Of a DNA stretch of 64,000 nucleotides, positions 42,803 to 52,076 are shown piece after piece. The stretch spans positions 1,364,001-1,428,000 of the forward strand of contig NZ_CP041146.1 of assembly GCF_006494775.1 (NCBI RefSeq), read 5' to 3'. The notes below the pieces were generated by a model. It made no database searches. It was not told the origin of the DNA and worked only from the letters and a program-made list of their open reading frames with translations. Within the stretch, counting starts at the first letter, position 1; each line of letters starts with the position of its first letter. The stretch comes from Nocardioides humi. GTDB taxonomy: Bacteria > Actinomycetota > Actinomycetes > Propionibacteriales > Nocardioidaceae. The position numbers were made by a program, and so were the translations under genes.

Positions 42803-43410
42803 TCACTTCTTGGAGTAGTACTCCACGATGAGCTGCTCCTGGATCGGCATGTCGATCTGCTCGCGGACGGGCAGCTGGTGCACCAGGATCCGCATCCGCG
42901 ACGGCAGCGCCTCGAGCCACGCCGGGACGAGCCGCTCGCCGTGGGTCTCGCGAGCCACGATGAAGGGGGTCATCTCGAGCGACTTCTCGCGCACGTCGAT
43001 GATGTCGTACTGGGTCACCTGGAAGGACGGGATGTCGACCTTCCTGCCGTTGACCAGGAAGTGACCGTGGGTCACCAGCTGGCGGGCGTGGCGACGCGTC
43101 CGGGCGAAGCCGGCGCGGTAGACCACGTTGTCGAGGCGGCACTCCAGCAGCTGGAGCAGGTTGTCGCCGGTCTTGCCCTGGCGACGGGCGGCCTCTTCGT
43201 AGTAGCGGTGGAACTGCTTCTCCAGCACGCCGTAGGTGAAGCGGGCCTTCTGCTTCTCCTGCAGCTGGTTGCGGTACTCGCTCTCCTTGACCCGCGCGCG
43301 GCCGTGCTGGCCCGGGGGTAGGGGCGCTTCTCGAAGGCGGCGTCGCCGCCCACGAGGTCGACGCCGAGGCGGCGCGACTTCTTGGTCAGGGGTCCGGTGT
43401 AGCGGGCCAT
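42803..43410 (-). CDS. rpsD: 30S ribosomal protein S4, apparent frameshift
   Basis: ATG 43410 opens [20 protein letters not shown] to FEKRPYP, then the frame is lost; the next frame carries the rest, including the S4 RNA-binding domain [27 protein letters not shown] and the C-terminal KIDIPSFQ-like region to 42803. One extra base in the G run at 43314-43318 restores [16 protein letters not shown] and a 202-residue S4, the normal length. S4 nucleates 30S assembly and cannot be lost, so this is best read as a sequence under-call. Confidence 0.96.
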
Positions 43411-43435
43411 CTCAGTTCTCCTTCAAGTCCTCAGG

Positions 43436-43837
43436 TCAGACGCGACGGCGCTTCGGCGGGCGGCAGCCGTTGTGCGGGGCGGGGGTCACGTCCTGGATGG
43501 TGCCGACCTCGAGGCCGATCGCACCCAGCGAGCGGATCGCCGTCTCGCGACCCGAGCCCGGGCCCTTGACGAAGACGTCGATCTTCTTCATGCCGTGCTC
43601 CATCGCCCGCCGGCCGGCGGCCTCGGCGGCCATCTGAGCGGCGTACGGGGTGGACTTGCGGGAGCCCTTGAAGCCGACGGTGCCGGCAGAGGCCCACGAG
43701 ATCACCGCACCGGTCGGGTCGGTGATCGTGACGATCGTGTTGTTGAACGTGCTCTTGATGTGGGCCTCGCCCTGAGCGACGTTCTTCTTCTCCTTGCGGC
43801 GCACCTTCTTGGCGCCCGCGCGAGCCTTGGGAGGCAT
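43436..43837 (-). CDS. rpsK: 30S ribosomal protein S11
   Basis: 133 residues; [38 protein letters not shown] and the C-terminal [18 protein letters not shown] are diagnostic. Lies in the platform of the small subunit. Standard place between rpsM and rpsD, 25 bases before the rpsD start. Confidence 0.98.
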   Translation of the reverse strand: MPPKARAGAKKVRRKEKKNVAQGEAHIKSTFNNTIVTITDPTGAVISWASAGTVGFKGSRKSTPYAAQMAAEAAGRRAMEHGMKKIDVFVKGPGSGRETAIRSLGAIGLEVGTIQDVTPAPHNGCRPPKRRRV

Positions 43838-43896
43838 GCGTTATCTCCTTTGAGAAAGCTGGTCGTGAGGTCAGTGAGACGCCCTACGGCGTGCGA

Positions 43897-44271
43897 TCAC
43901 TTGGCCTTCTTCTTGCCGGCAACCGTGCGCTTCGGGCCCTTGCGGGTACGAGCGTTGGTCTTGGTGCGCTGGCCGCGGACCGGAAGGCCCATGCGGTGAC
44001 GGCGACCCTGGTAGCTGCCGATCTCGATCTTGCGACGGATGTCGGCCTGGACCTCGCGACGGAGGTCACCCTCGATCTTGAAGTTCGCTTCGATCTCGTC
44101 GCGGAGCTTGACCAGCTCCTCGTCGCCCAGCTCGTGGACGCGAAGGTCCGGGCTGACGCCGGTGGCCTTCAGCAGCTGCTGGGCGCGGGTACGGCCGATG
44201 CCGTAGATGTAGGTGAGAGCGACCTCGATGCGCTTGTCGCGCGGCAGGTCGACTCCGACGAGGCGTGCCAT
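43897..44271 (-). CDS. rpsM: 30S ribosomal protein S13
   Basis: 124 residues; [20 protein letters not shown] and the motif [25 protein letters not shown] (here split around [16 protein letters not shown]) are diagnostic. It sits in the 30S head and contacts tRNA and L5. A 59-base spacer precedes rpsK. Confidence 0.98.
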   Translation of the reverse strand: MARLVGVDLPRDKRIEVALTYIYGIGRTRAQQLLKATGVSPDLRVHELGDEELVKLRDEIEANFKIEGDLRREVQADIRRKIEIGSYQGRRHRMGLPVRGQRTKTNARTRKGPKRTVAGKKKAK

Positions 44272-44426
44272 GAAAGGCGTTCTCCTTGGTGTCTCTGAGG
44301 TGTCGTGCGTGATGCGTCCCCCGCGGGGGCGCCGGCCTCAGGTCCGGCGGTGGCCTCCGTCCGATGGTTCGGTACGACGAAGGTGCGGTCACGCTGCAAG
44401 AGGTATTCAGTTGTCGCGACCGGGGC

Positions 44427-44540
44427 TCAGCCCTGGCGCTGCTTGTGGCGCGGGTTCTCGCAGATCACCATGACGCGGCCGTGGCGACGGATCACCTTGC
44501 ACTTGTCACAGATCGGCTTCACGCTCGGGTTGACCTTCAT
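44427..44540 (-). CDS. rpmJ: 50S ribosomal protein L36
   Basis: Only 37 residues. [20 protein letters not shown] followed by [17 protein letters not shown] is the classic L36 with its zinc ligands Cys 11, Cys 14, Cys 27 and His 32. Zinc-binding (C+) form. AGGAAGG precedes the start. Standard place between infA and rpsM. Confidence 0.97.
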   Translation of the reverse strand: MKVNPSVKPICDKCKVIRRHGRVMVICENPRHKQRQG

Positions 44541-44584
44541 GTCAGCCCTTCCTTGCTAGTGGCGGGAAGTGACGCCGGTGGGCG

Positions 44585-44806
44585 TCACTTGTAGCGGTAG
44601 ACGATCCGCCCGCGGGAGAGGTCGTACGGCGAGAGCTCCACCACCACGCGGTCCTCGGGGAGGATCCGGATGTAGTGCTGACGCATCTTGCCGCTGATGT
44701 GAGCGAGGACCTTGTGGCCGTTGCTCAGCTCGACGCGGAACATGGCGTTCGGAAGGGCCTCCACGACGGAGCCCTCCATCTCGATGACGCCTTCTTTCTT
44801 CGCCAT
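44585..44806 (-). CDS. infA: Translation initiation factor IF-1
   Basis: 73 residues; an OB fold with [39 protein letters not shown] and [20 protein letters not shown]. It blocks the ribosomal A site during initiation. First gene of the rplQ-to-infA block on the minus strand; the 254-base region upstream (44807-45060) holds no gene and must carry the block's promoter, for which TTGTCA and CATAGACT near 44930-44960 are weak candidates. Confidence 0.97.
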   Translation of the reverse strand: MAKKEGVIEMEGSVVEALPNAMFRVELSNGHKVLAHISGKMRQHYIRILPEDRVVVELSPYDLSRGRIVYRYK

Positions 44807-45060
44807 GTCTCACAATCTGCTCGGGGATGTTGTCTACCGGTGGCCCGGGAACCTCTCCGTCGCCCGTGGGCGGCGGAGTGGACCTCGTGAAGCCCGTGCA
44901 CCACACACGAACCCACGTTGGACCGACACGCCAGTCTATGCGCGGGGTGTTGACAACTCCCAATCGGCGGCGCTCACCCCGCGCGGATGCGACTCCTCCC
45001 CCGGGCGATCCCCAGGCGATCCTCGACAGACTCTAGGCATTTCCTAGGTGTTGACCTACG

Positions 45061-46365
45061 GTGCGGCTCATGGGTGCGATGAGACGATGGATCTTGGGAG
45101 TCGGACTGGCACTGGCGTTCGTCGGGGAGGCCGCCGTCGTGCAGCCCGCCGCGGCGCTCGAGGACACCGCGACGGTGGCCGTGGCGGGCGACGTCACCGC
45201 GCCCACGACGTACGAGGTCGCCGACCTGAGGATGCTGCCCCAGGTGACGGTCGAGGCGGTCACCGGCGGCGACGTCCACGCCTTCACCGGCCCCTCGCTG
45301 GAGGCGCTCGTCACGGCCGCCGGCCCGGACCTGCCGGAGGGGCACAACCCGAGCCTGCAGGTGACGCTGGCCGTGACCGGTGCCGCGGGCCGCACCGTCA
45401 CGCTGGCGCTGGGCGAGCTGACGGCCAACTTCGGCAACCACCCGGCGGTCCTCGCGCTGCAGAAGGACGGCACGGACCTCAACGCGTCCGGGCCCACCCT
45501 CGTCGTCGGTGACGACGCCGACGCGTCGCGGATGCTCGCGCTGGTCACGCGCGTGGAGGTGACGGTCCGCAGCCCGGAGCCGACCCTGGACGCCCCGACC
45601 GGCTCGGTGACCGTCCGCGGCCCGGACGCGGCCGGCACGACGCTGAGCGCCGCCGACCTGGCCGCGCTGCCGAGCACGACCCGCACCGTCCACTACAACC
45701 AGGGCACCACCCCGCAGACCCGCACGGAGACCGGGCCGCTGCTCGAGACCGTGCTGCGCCGCGCGGGCTATGTCCCCGACCAGGTGGCCTGGGTGGCGGG
45801 CGTCGCGTCGACCGACGGGTACATCGCCGTCGTCACCCCCGGCGAGCGCCTCGCCGGCAAGGTGCTGCAGGTGTCCCTGCTGGAGACCGCCGACGGCATC
45901 CCCACCACCTCGACGCCGCGCCTGGTGGTCTCCGGCGACGTCCGGGGCGGCCGCTACGTGTCCGGGCTCTCCGACCTCGTCGTGGGCTGCGTCCCCGACA
46001 CCGACTGCGGGTACGCCGCTCCCCCCGGCCCGCAGGGGCCCGCCGGCCCCCAGGGCCCCGTCGGACCGCAGGGCCCCGTCGGGGCGACGGGCCCCGCGGG
46101 AGCCGACGCCAAGGTCACCTGCAAGGTCAACAAGAGCCGGACCAAGGTGAAGTGCAAGGTCAAGCTGGTCCGCGCCCGGCACGCCCGGCTGTCCGCGACC
46201 CTGCGGCACGGCGGCAAGGCCCTCGCGACCCGGACCCGGGTGGTCGGGAAGGGCGGTCAGCTCGTGCTGCGCTCGAAGGTCGTGGCCGAGCAGTACCGGC
46301 TGCGGGGCACCACGACCCGGAACGGGCGCACCGTCCACTGGTCGGTGACGCTGCGCCTGTCCTGA
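45061..46365 (+). CDS. Secreted molybdopterin-fold-like protein with collagen-like tract
   Basis: 434 residues. A signal peptide (about 1-33, ending QPAAA) leads to two segments resembling the short oxidoreductase-molybdopterin-binding fold (TYEVADLRMLPQVTVEAVTG with FTGPSLEALVTAAG, then TLSAADLAALPSTTRTVHYN with TGPLLETVLRRAG). From about 323 comes a Gly-X-Y run, GPQGPAGPQGPVGPQG and on to GATGPAGAD, then a Lys/Arg-rich beta-rich tail of ~85 residues. No cofactor Cys is obvious, so it may be non-enzymatic. Start GTG 45061; ATG 45070 or 45079 are alternatives. Confidence 0.7.
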   Translation: MRLMGAMRRWILGVGLALAFVGEAAVVQPAAALEDTATVAVAGDVTAPTTYEVADLRMLPQVTVEAVTGGDVHAFTGPSLEALVTAAGPDLPEGHNPSLQVTLAVTGAAGRTVTLALGELTANFGNHPAVLALQKDGTDLNASGPTLVVGDDADASRMLALVTRVEVTVRSPEPTLDAPTGSVTVRGPDAAGTTLSAADLAALPSTTRTVHYNQGTTPQTRTETGPLLETVLRRAGYVPDQVAWVAGVASTDGYIAVVTPGERLAGKVLQVSLLETADGIPTTSTPRLVVSGDVRGGRYVSGLSDLVVGCVPDTDCGYAAPPGPQGPAGPQGPVGPQGPVGATGPAGADAKVTCKVNKSRTKVKCKVKLVRARHARLSATLRHGGKALATRTRVVGKGGQLVLRSKVVAEQYRLRGTTTRNGRTVHWSVTLRLS

Positions 46366-46386
46366 CCGGCGAGCCCGGCCGCGGAG

Positions 46387-47430
46387 TCAGGCCAGGAGCT
46401 CGAGGGTCCGCACCCGGGCCGGGGCGGTCCGGGGGTCGGTGTCGCGGAGCGCGCCGCCGACCGGGTTGACCATCACCTCGTCGACGCCGTACGACGCCGC
46501 GAGCTCCTCGAGCTCGGCCCGGGCCGTGGCGGCGTCGCCGATCACCCAGCGCCGGCGCATCGCGTCGATCAGCGCGTCCTGTGCCTCCGGCAGGCCGGCG
46601 TCGACGATCGTCTCGGCGTCCTCGACCGTGCGCTGGGCGACCAGGGGCTGGCCGGTGCGCAGCGCGACCATCTGCAGCAGCTGCGGGAGCGCCAGCCGCT
46701 GCGCCTCCTCGGCGGTGTCGGCCACCGAGGCGTTCACGGTGAGGAAGGTGCGCGGCTCCCTCAACTCCGGCGAGGGCTGGAAGCTCGACCGGTAGAGCGC
46801 GAGCGCCTCGGCGGTCCCGGAGCCGGAGAAGTGGTGGGCGAAGACGTAGGGCATGCCCTTGGCGGCGGCGAGGCGCGCGGAGTAGTCGGAGGATCCGAGC
46901 AGCCAGATCTGCGGGACCGACTGCGCCGCGGGCGTGGCCCGGAGGACGTGCTGCGACCCGCGCAGGGCCAGCCCGACGCCGGCCGGCTCCATCATGGCGA
47001 GCACGTTGTCGACGTACTCGGGGAAGCGGGAGACGGCCTCGTCGCTCACGCCGCCGGCGCCGTGGCGCAGCGCCCAGCCGGTGACCGGGTCGGATCCGGG
47101 CGCCCGGCCGATGCCGAGGTCGATCCGGCCCGGGAAGGCTGCCTCGAGCAGCGCGAACTGCTCGGCGACCACGAGCGGTGCGTGGTTGGGCAGCATCACG
47201 CCGCCCGAGCCGACCCGGATCCGCTCGGTGGCGCCGGCCACCAGGCCGATCAGGACGGGCGGGTTGGTCGCCGCGACGGCCGGCATGTTGTGGTGCTCGG
47301 CCAGCCAGTAGCGGTGGTAGCCCAGCTGGTCGGCGGTCCGGGCCAGCTCCAGCGTGGCGGCGAGGGCGTCGCCGGTGGTCTGGTCGCTGCGGACGGGGAC
47401 GAGGTCGAGGACGGAGAGTGCGAGGGACAT
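46387..47430 (-). CDS. LLM-class flavin-dependent oxidoreductase (MsnO8-like)
   Basis: 347 residues of the luciferase-like TIM-barrel family: LSVLDLVPVRSDQTTGDAL, YHRYWLAEHHNMPAVA, IRVGSGGVMLPNHAPLVVAEQ, DLGIGRAPGSDP and QIWLLGSSDYSARLAAAKG are all standard for the group that uses reduced flavin from a partner reductase. Substrate unknown. ATG 47430 directly precedes the first strand. Separated from the FHA-ABC gene by 46 bases. Confidence 0.9.
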   Translation of the reverse strand: MSLALSVLDLVPVRSDQTTGDALAATLELARTADQLGYHRYWLAEHHNMPAVAATNPPVLIGLVAGATERIRVGSGGVMLPNHAPLVVAEQFALLEAAFPGRIDLGIGRAPGSDPVTGWALRHGAGGVSDEAVSRFPEYVDNVLAMMEPAGVGLALRGSQHVLRATPAAQSVPQIWLLGSSDYSARLAAAKGMPYVFAHHFSGSGTAEALALYRSSFQPSPELREPRTFLTVNASVADTAEEAQRLALPQLLQMVALRTGQPLVAQRTVEDAETIVDAGLPEAQDALIDAMRRRWVIGDAATARAELEELAASYGVDEVMVNPVGGALRDTDPRTAPARVRTLELLA

Positions 47431-47476
47431 CGCTGGTCCAAGGCGCTCGCGCACCCAGGCATTCCCGGGATGCCTC

Positions 47477-49945
47477 TCAATCGTCGCCGGTCGCGCTGCG
47501 GCGCACGAGCAGCAGGCCGGCCCCGAACGCCCCGACGCCCAGCAGGACCAGCATGAACAGGTCCATCAGGTAGTGCCCGGCGCCGCTCTGGGCGATCCAG
47601 TCCGCCCTGTCGCCGCCCTCGAACCGGTCGACGAGCTGGATCGCCGAGGCGGAGGCGGCGTACCCCCAGCGCGACGGCGAGAGCCAGGCGATCTGCTCGA
47701 GCAGCACCCGCCCCGCGATCTCGAACAGCGCGCCGGAGAGGACCAGCTGCAGCATCACCAGGCCCACGAGGGCCGGCATGGTCTGCTCGGTGCTGGTCAC
47801 CAGGGCAGAGAGCGCCAGGCCGATCACGACCATCACGGAGGACAGGACGGCGATGGCGAACGCGACCCGGAAGGTGCCGGCGGTGCCGTCCGCGCCCGGC
47901 AGGCCGACGGTGGCGAGGAAGGTGACCACGAGGCCCTGGGCGAACGCGGCGGTGCCGAGGACGAGGACCTTGCTGGTGAAGTAGATGCCGGGCGAGAGGC
48001 CGACGGCGTACTCGCGCCGGAAGATCGGCCGCTCCCCCACCAGCTCGCGGATGGACAGGGCTGTGCCCATCAGGCAGGCCGCGACGATGAGCACCGTCAG
48101 CCGCTGCTGGGCCTCCGCCCCGCGGAAGCCCGCCGCCGCGACGGAGATGCCGTCCTTGCCGGGCACCACGCGGCTCAGCCCGCCGAGGATGAGCGGCAGC
48201 AGCACGAGCATGCCGAGCAGCAGCCGGTCGGCGAGCACGACCGCGAGGTTGCGCTTGACCAGCGTGCTCAGCTGCCGGGAGACCGACTGGTGGGGCGGCG
48301 CGGGGACGGCGGCGCCGTACGACTGCTGCGGCAGCGACGACGTGTCGACGGCGTGCTGGGGCGCCGGGATCCGCTGCCACAGGTCCGGCTCGTCGAGGAG
48401 GTCGAACACCTCGGGGTAGTTGGTCTTCCCGAAGTGGGCCAGGACGCCGTCGGGTGGGCCGAAGTACGCGACCCGGCCGCCCGGGGCGAGCACGAGCACG
48501 TTGTCGCACACGTCGAGCGCCAGCACGGAGTGGGTGACGACCATGACGACGCGGCCGTCGTCGGCGAGGCTGCGCAGCTGGCGCATCACCTCGAGGTCGA
48601 GGCCCGGGTCGAGGCCCGACGTCGGCTCGTCGAGGAAGAGCAGCGGCGGCGCGGTGAGCAGCTCGGTGGCGATGGAGACTCGCTTGCGCTGGCCTCCGGA
48701 GAGCTGGGTGCCGATCCGGTTGTCGAGCCGCTGGGTGAGCTGCATCTGGTCCGCGACGGTCTGCACGCGGTGGTCCCACTCCTGCGCCGTGGTGTCGGGC
48801 GGGAGCCGGAGCTGGGCGGCGAAGCGCAGGCCCTGCTTGACCTTCAGCTGCGGATGCAGGATGTCCTGCTGCGGCACCAGGCCGATCTGGAAGCGCAGCT
48901 GGTCGTAGTGCTGGTAGAGGTCGTGGCCCTGCCAGATCACCCGGCCGTGGCTGGCCGGCTTGAGACCGGTCAGCGCCCCGAGCAGGGTCGACTTGCCCGA
49001 GCCCGAAGGGCCGATCACGGCGGTGAGGCTGCGCGGCTCGAGCTTGAAGGAGATGTTCTCGATCAGCCGCTTGCCGCCGCCGACGACGCGGGTCAGCCCG
49101 TCGGCGTACAGCGTGAACTCGTGGGCCGTCGCCGAGGCGATCAGCTGGTGGCCGTCCCAGCGGAAGGTCTGGTTGCCGAAGATGACCTCGGAGCCGAGCG
49201 CCAGCGGCACCGAGCCCTCCACCCGCTGGCCGTTGACGAAGGTGCCGTTGAAGGAGCCGAGGTCGTGCAGGACCGCGAGCGTCGTCGGGGTGGCCGGGTC
49301 GAGTCGCGCGTGCCGGCGGGAGACCAGCGGGTCCGCCAGCATGATGTCGTTGCCGTGGTCGCGGCCGATGGTGAGCGACCGGCCGGCCTGGAGCTGCTGG
49401 GGCAGGACGACGGAGTGGCCGTGCGGGAGCTGTCCCGGAGGCAGGACGCCGGCCGGGCGCCAGGCGTCGACCGGACCGCCGCTGGCGGGGACCTGGGGCG
49501 GCGGGAGGTTCTTCCAGAACTCGCCCTGGGGGGCGGGCTCGGAGGACACCGGGACCGGCCGCGACGACGAGGACGGGGACGGCGGAGGCGGCGGCGGTGG
49601 AGGGGGCGCGGACGCGGCGGGGGCCGCGGGCGCAGCGGGTGCCGCCTGCACCGCCGAGACCAGCACCGTCACGACCACCGGCTCCCCGGCCGGGCCACCG
49701 AGGTGGAGGCTGACCGGCGCGCCGGTCAGCTGGAGGCGGGTGATCCGCTGGCCGGAGACGAAGGTGCCGTTGCTGCTGCCGTCGACGGCGACCCAGCCGC
49801 CGTCCTCGACCTGGAGGAACGCGTGGTGCCGCGACGCCTTGGCGTCGGTGACCGGCACGTCGCAGTCGAGCTCGCGCCCGATGACGACGCGCGGGCCGTC
49901 GAAGGTCCGGGTCTGCCCGGCCCACTGCACCTGGATTCGATCCAC
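47477..49945 (-). CDS. FHA-FHA-ABC transporter, ATPase and ABC-2 permease in one chain
   Basis: 822 residues. Two FHA phosphothreonine-binding domains: VVIGRELDCDVPV with SRHHAF and NGTFVSGQRI (about 20-70), and LTIGRDHGNDIML with SRRHARL and NGTFVNGQRV (about 190-245). An ABCG-type ATPase follows: VIGPSGSGKSTLLGAL, LSGGQRKRVSIATELL, LLFLDEPTSGLD, and the His loop VTHSV. The last ~280 residues are an ABC-2 permease with six helices. A Pro-rich linker lies between the FHA domains. In mycobacteria such transporters (Rv1747) are controlled by Ser/Thr kinases; the cargo is likely a lipid or cell-wall precursor. Confidence 0.93.
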   Translation of the reverse strand: MDRIQVQWAGQTRTFDGPRVVIGRELDCDVPVTDAKASRHHAFLQVEDGGWVAVDGSSNGTFVSGQRITRLQLTGAPVSLHLGGPAGEPVVVTVLVSAVQAAPAAPAAPAASAPPPPPPPPPSPSSSSRPVPVSSEPAPQGEFWKNLPPPQVPASGGPVDAWRPAGVLPPGQLPHGHSVVLPQQLQAGRSLTIGRDHGNDIMLADPLVSRRHARLDPATPTTLAVLHDLGSFNGTFVNGQRVEGSVPLALGSEVIFGNQTFRWDGHQLIASATAHEFTLYADGLTRVVGGGKRLIENISFKLEPRSLTAVIGPSGSGKSTLLGALTGLKPASHGRVIWQGHDLYQHYDQLRFQIGLVPQQDILHPQLKVKQGLRFAAQLRLPPDTTAQEWDHRVQTVADQMQLTQRLDNRIGTQLSGGQRKRVSIATELLTAPPLLFLDEPTSGLDPGLDLEVMRQLRSLADDGRVVMVVTHSVLALDVCDNVLVLAPGGRVAYFGPPDGVLAHFGKTNYPEVFDLLDEPDLWQRIPAPQHAVDTSSLPQQSYGAAVPAPPHQSVSRQLSTLVKRNLAVVLADRLLLGMLVLLPLILGGLSRVVPGKDGISVAAAGFRGAEAQQRLTVLIVAACLMGTALSIRELVGERPIFRREYAVGLSPGIYFTSKVLVLGTAAFAQGLVVTFLATVGLPGADGTAGTFRVAFAIAVLSSVMVVIGLALSALVTSTEQTMPALVGLVMLQLVLSGALFEIAGRVLLEQIAWLSPSRWGYAASASAIQLVDRFEGGDRADWIAQSGAGHYLMDLFMLVLLGVGAFGAGLLLVRRSATGDD

Positions 49946-50019
49946 GACAAGCGTCCTCGGGTTCGGGAGCGGATGACGTCGAGAAACCCTAGTCGATCCG
50001 CTTCCGGACCCACGGGCGA

Positions 50020-51072
50020 TCAGCGCCAGTCGGGACCGGCGGTGTCGTCGACGTCGGCGGTCTCACGCGGACCGGTCGCGTGGTCGGGGACGTGGTCGTC
50101 ACCGCCCCGCGAGGACTTCCACAGGCTCGCGACCGCCGTGACGATCAGGGTCACGACGATCACGCCGAGGCTGAACAGCGACGAGATCTCCGGGGCGCCG
50201 TGCACGCCGTGGCCGTCGTTGATGAACGGCAGCTCGTTCTCGTGGAGGGCGTGGAGCACGAGCTTGACGCCGATGAAGGCCAGGATGAAGGCCAGGCCGA
50301 GCGAGAGGTAGACGAGCTTCTTCAGCAGTCCGCCGAGCAGGAAGTACAGCTGGCGCAGGCCCATCAGCGCGAACACGTTCGCGGTGAAGACGAGGTAGGG
50401 CTCCTGGGTGATGCCGAAGATGGCGGGGATCGAGTCGAGCGCGAACAGGATGTCGGTGACGCCGAGGGCGATGATGACGATCACGATCGGCGAGACGAAC
50501 CGGACACCGTTCTCGTGGTACCAGAGCTTGAGGCCGTGGTAGGCCTCGCCGACCCGCATGTGGCGCCGGGCGAAGGTGACGACCGCGTTGTCCTCGGGGT
50601 GCTCGTCGTCGTGGCTGCCGTAGGACTTCACCAGCTTGACCGCGGTGTAGACCAGGAACGCGCCGAAGATGTAGAAGACCCAGCTGAAGTTCTCGATCAG
50701 CGCGTAGCCGAGGGCGATGAAGATGCCGCGGAAGATCAGCGCCAGGACGATGCCGACGAGCAGCGCCTCCTGCTGGTACTTCCGGGGCACCTTGAGCGCC
50801 GACATCAAGATGATGAAGACGAAGAGGTTGTCGATCGACAGCGAGTACTCCGTCAGCCAGCCGGTGTAGAACTCGATGCCGTAGTCGTGTCCGTGGTGCG
50901 CGAGGATGAACGCACCGAACGCGATCGCGCCGCCGACGTAGAAGCAGAGCGCGATCGCGCACTCCTTCATGGACGGCTCGTGCGGGTCGCGGGCGATGAC
51001 GATGACGTCGAAGAGGAGGACTCCGACGGTCACCGCGATGGTGATCGTCCATTCCAGGGTGGTCACGTCCAT
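50020..51072 (-). CDS. TerC-family integral membrane protein
   Basis: 350 residues, about nine helices. The two family motifs with acidic residues in the membrane are LTEYSLSIDNLFVFIILM (about 72-89) and GVTDILFALDSIPAIFGIT (about 204-222). TerC proteins are manganese exporters that also help metallate secreted enzymes. The C-terminal ~40 residues are acidic and unstructured. ATG 51072. No yybP-ykoY-type leader is evident upstream. Confidence 0.92.
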   Translation of the reverse strand: MDVTTLEWTITIAVTVGVLLFDVIVIARDPHEPSMKECAIALCFYVGGAIAFGAFILAHHGHDYGIEFYTGWLTEYSLSIDNLFVFIILMSALKVPRKYQQEALLVGIVLALIFRGIFIALGYALIENFSWVFYIFGAFLVYTAVKLVKSYGSHDDEHPEDNAVVTFARRHMRVGEAYHGLKLWYHENGVRFVSPIVIVIIALGVTDILFALDSIPAIFGITQEPYLVFTANVFALMGLRQLYFLLGGLLKKLVYLSLGLAFILAFIGVKLVLHALHENELPFINDGHGVHGAPEISSLFSLGVIVVTLIVTAVASLWKSSRGGDDHVPDHATGPRETADVDDTAGPDWR

Positions 51073-51165
51073 AGAGGTGTCCCTTCAGGGGCGGATGCGT
51101 CGACAGATCGCCCGAGGTCTCTTCCGCTGCCGCCGGCTGACGCCGTCCAGCAGCCTACGGGACCG

Positions 51166-51187
51166 GAGCGGACGACATCGTCCGCTC
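51166..51187. other. Near-perfect palindrome between the surface operon and terC
   Basis: GAGCGGACGA and TCGTCCGCTC are exact 10-base arms around CA. It lies 94 bases upstream of terC and 88 bases beyond the stop of the last operon gene, so it may be an operator for terC or a terminator lacking a T tract. Nothing else stands out in 51073-51274. Confidence 0.35.
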
Positions 51188-51274
51188 GTGATGACGAGCC
51201 CGCAGCGAAGGAGTACTCCCCCCTGGTGCGGCACATCATTGCACGGGCGCCCTCCACGCCCGGCATCGCGGGCG

Positions 51275-52075
51275 TCAGCGCCGCCGGAACACCGCGATCG
51301 TGGTCATCAGGCTCGAGACGAGCAGGCACCCCAGGAGCACGTAGAGCCCGATCCACGGCATGGGGACCAGATCGTCGTCCGTGGCGGAGGTCGTCGGCGT
51401 CGCGACGAGCACCGGCTCGGCGGCCGGCGGGGCGGCCTCCTCGGTCGTGGTGACCGCCGCGCCGCTGGGCGCGGTCACCACGAGGGCGCCGGCGCTCGAC
51501 GGCTCCGCGGCGGGGGCCTGTCCGGTCGTGTCCCCACCGGCCTCGGCCGGAGCGGCGCCGGACGTGGCGGCACCGCCCTTGTCCGCCTTCTCGGCCGAGG
51601 CGGCCTCGACGGTGAACGCCGGGCTCTTGCGGGTGTACCCCTTGAGGACCTCCTGGCCGTTCTCCGTCACCGTCTGGGAGGCGAGGAACCGCAGCGTGTG
51701 CGATCCGGCCGGCAGGCCGGCCGGGAGCGTCATCGACCCGTTGACCGTCCCGTTGGCCGGGATCTTCTGCTGGTGGTAGACGCACGCACCGAAGGGCGGC
51801 GAGGTGCAGAACGCCTCGTCGTCGATCTTGATGTAGAGCGTCTCCCCACCCGGGAACCCCTGCACGGTGAACTTGACCGTGCCACCGACCGGGACCTTCT
51901 TGGTGGCGATGCTGGACGCCGTCCCGGGGGTGTCGGGGCCCGCGCCGCCGGGCGGGATCGCGGCGGCGCCGCTCTCCCGGGCCCCGGGCAGCAGGAGGAG
52001 CGCCGCGACCAGGGCGGTCACGAAGGCGGCCACGACGGCGCGGGTACGGCGCCTGCTCGGCGAGGTGGTCGACAT
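51275..52075 (-). CDS. Membrane-anchored surface protein with one iron-operon repeat
   Basis: 266 residues. Signal peptide (about 1-38), then a single ~110-residue beta-rich module: VGGTVKFTVQGFPGGETLYI, IDDEAFCTSPPFGACVYHQQ, and AGSHTLRFLASQTV, a pattern shared with the two larger surface proteins upstream in the operon. A long Ala/Pro/Thr linker precedes a C-terminal helix (PWIGLYVLLGCLLVSSLMTTI) and FRRR, which should anchor it in the membrane. It starts one base after the preceding stop. Function inferred only as part of an iron-regulated envelope system. Confidence 0.7.
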   Translation of the reverse strand: MSTTSPSRRRTRAVVAAFVTALVAALLLLPGARESGAAAIPPGGAGPDTPGTASSIATKKVPVGGTVKFTVQGFPGGETLYIKIDDEAFCTSPPFGACVYHQQKIPANGTVNGSMTLPAGLPAGSHTLRFLASQTVTENGQEVLKGYTRKSPAFTVEAASAEKADKGGAATSGAAPAEAGGDTTGQAPAAEPSSAGALVVTAPSGAAVTTTEEAAPPAAEPVLVATPTTSATDDDLVPMPWIGLYVLLGCLLVSSLMTTIAVFRRR

Positions 52076-52076
52076 G

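Noticed and set aside
43314..43318. Programmed ribosomal frameshifting in rpsD or in the other broken genes
   Set aside because: No slippery heptamer or downstream structure common to them, and rpsD is not known to use frameshifting; a run-length under-call explains all cases more simply.
50979..51274. Manganese (yybP-ykoY) riboswitch before terC
   Set aside because: The conserved loop sequences of that riboswitch are not present in the leader; only a simple palindrome is seen.
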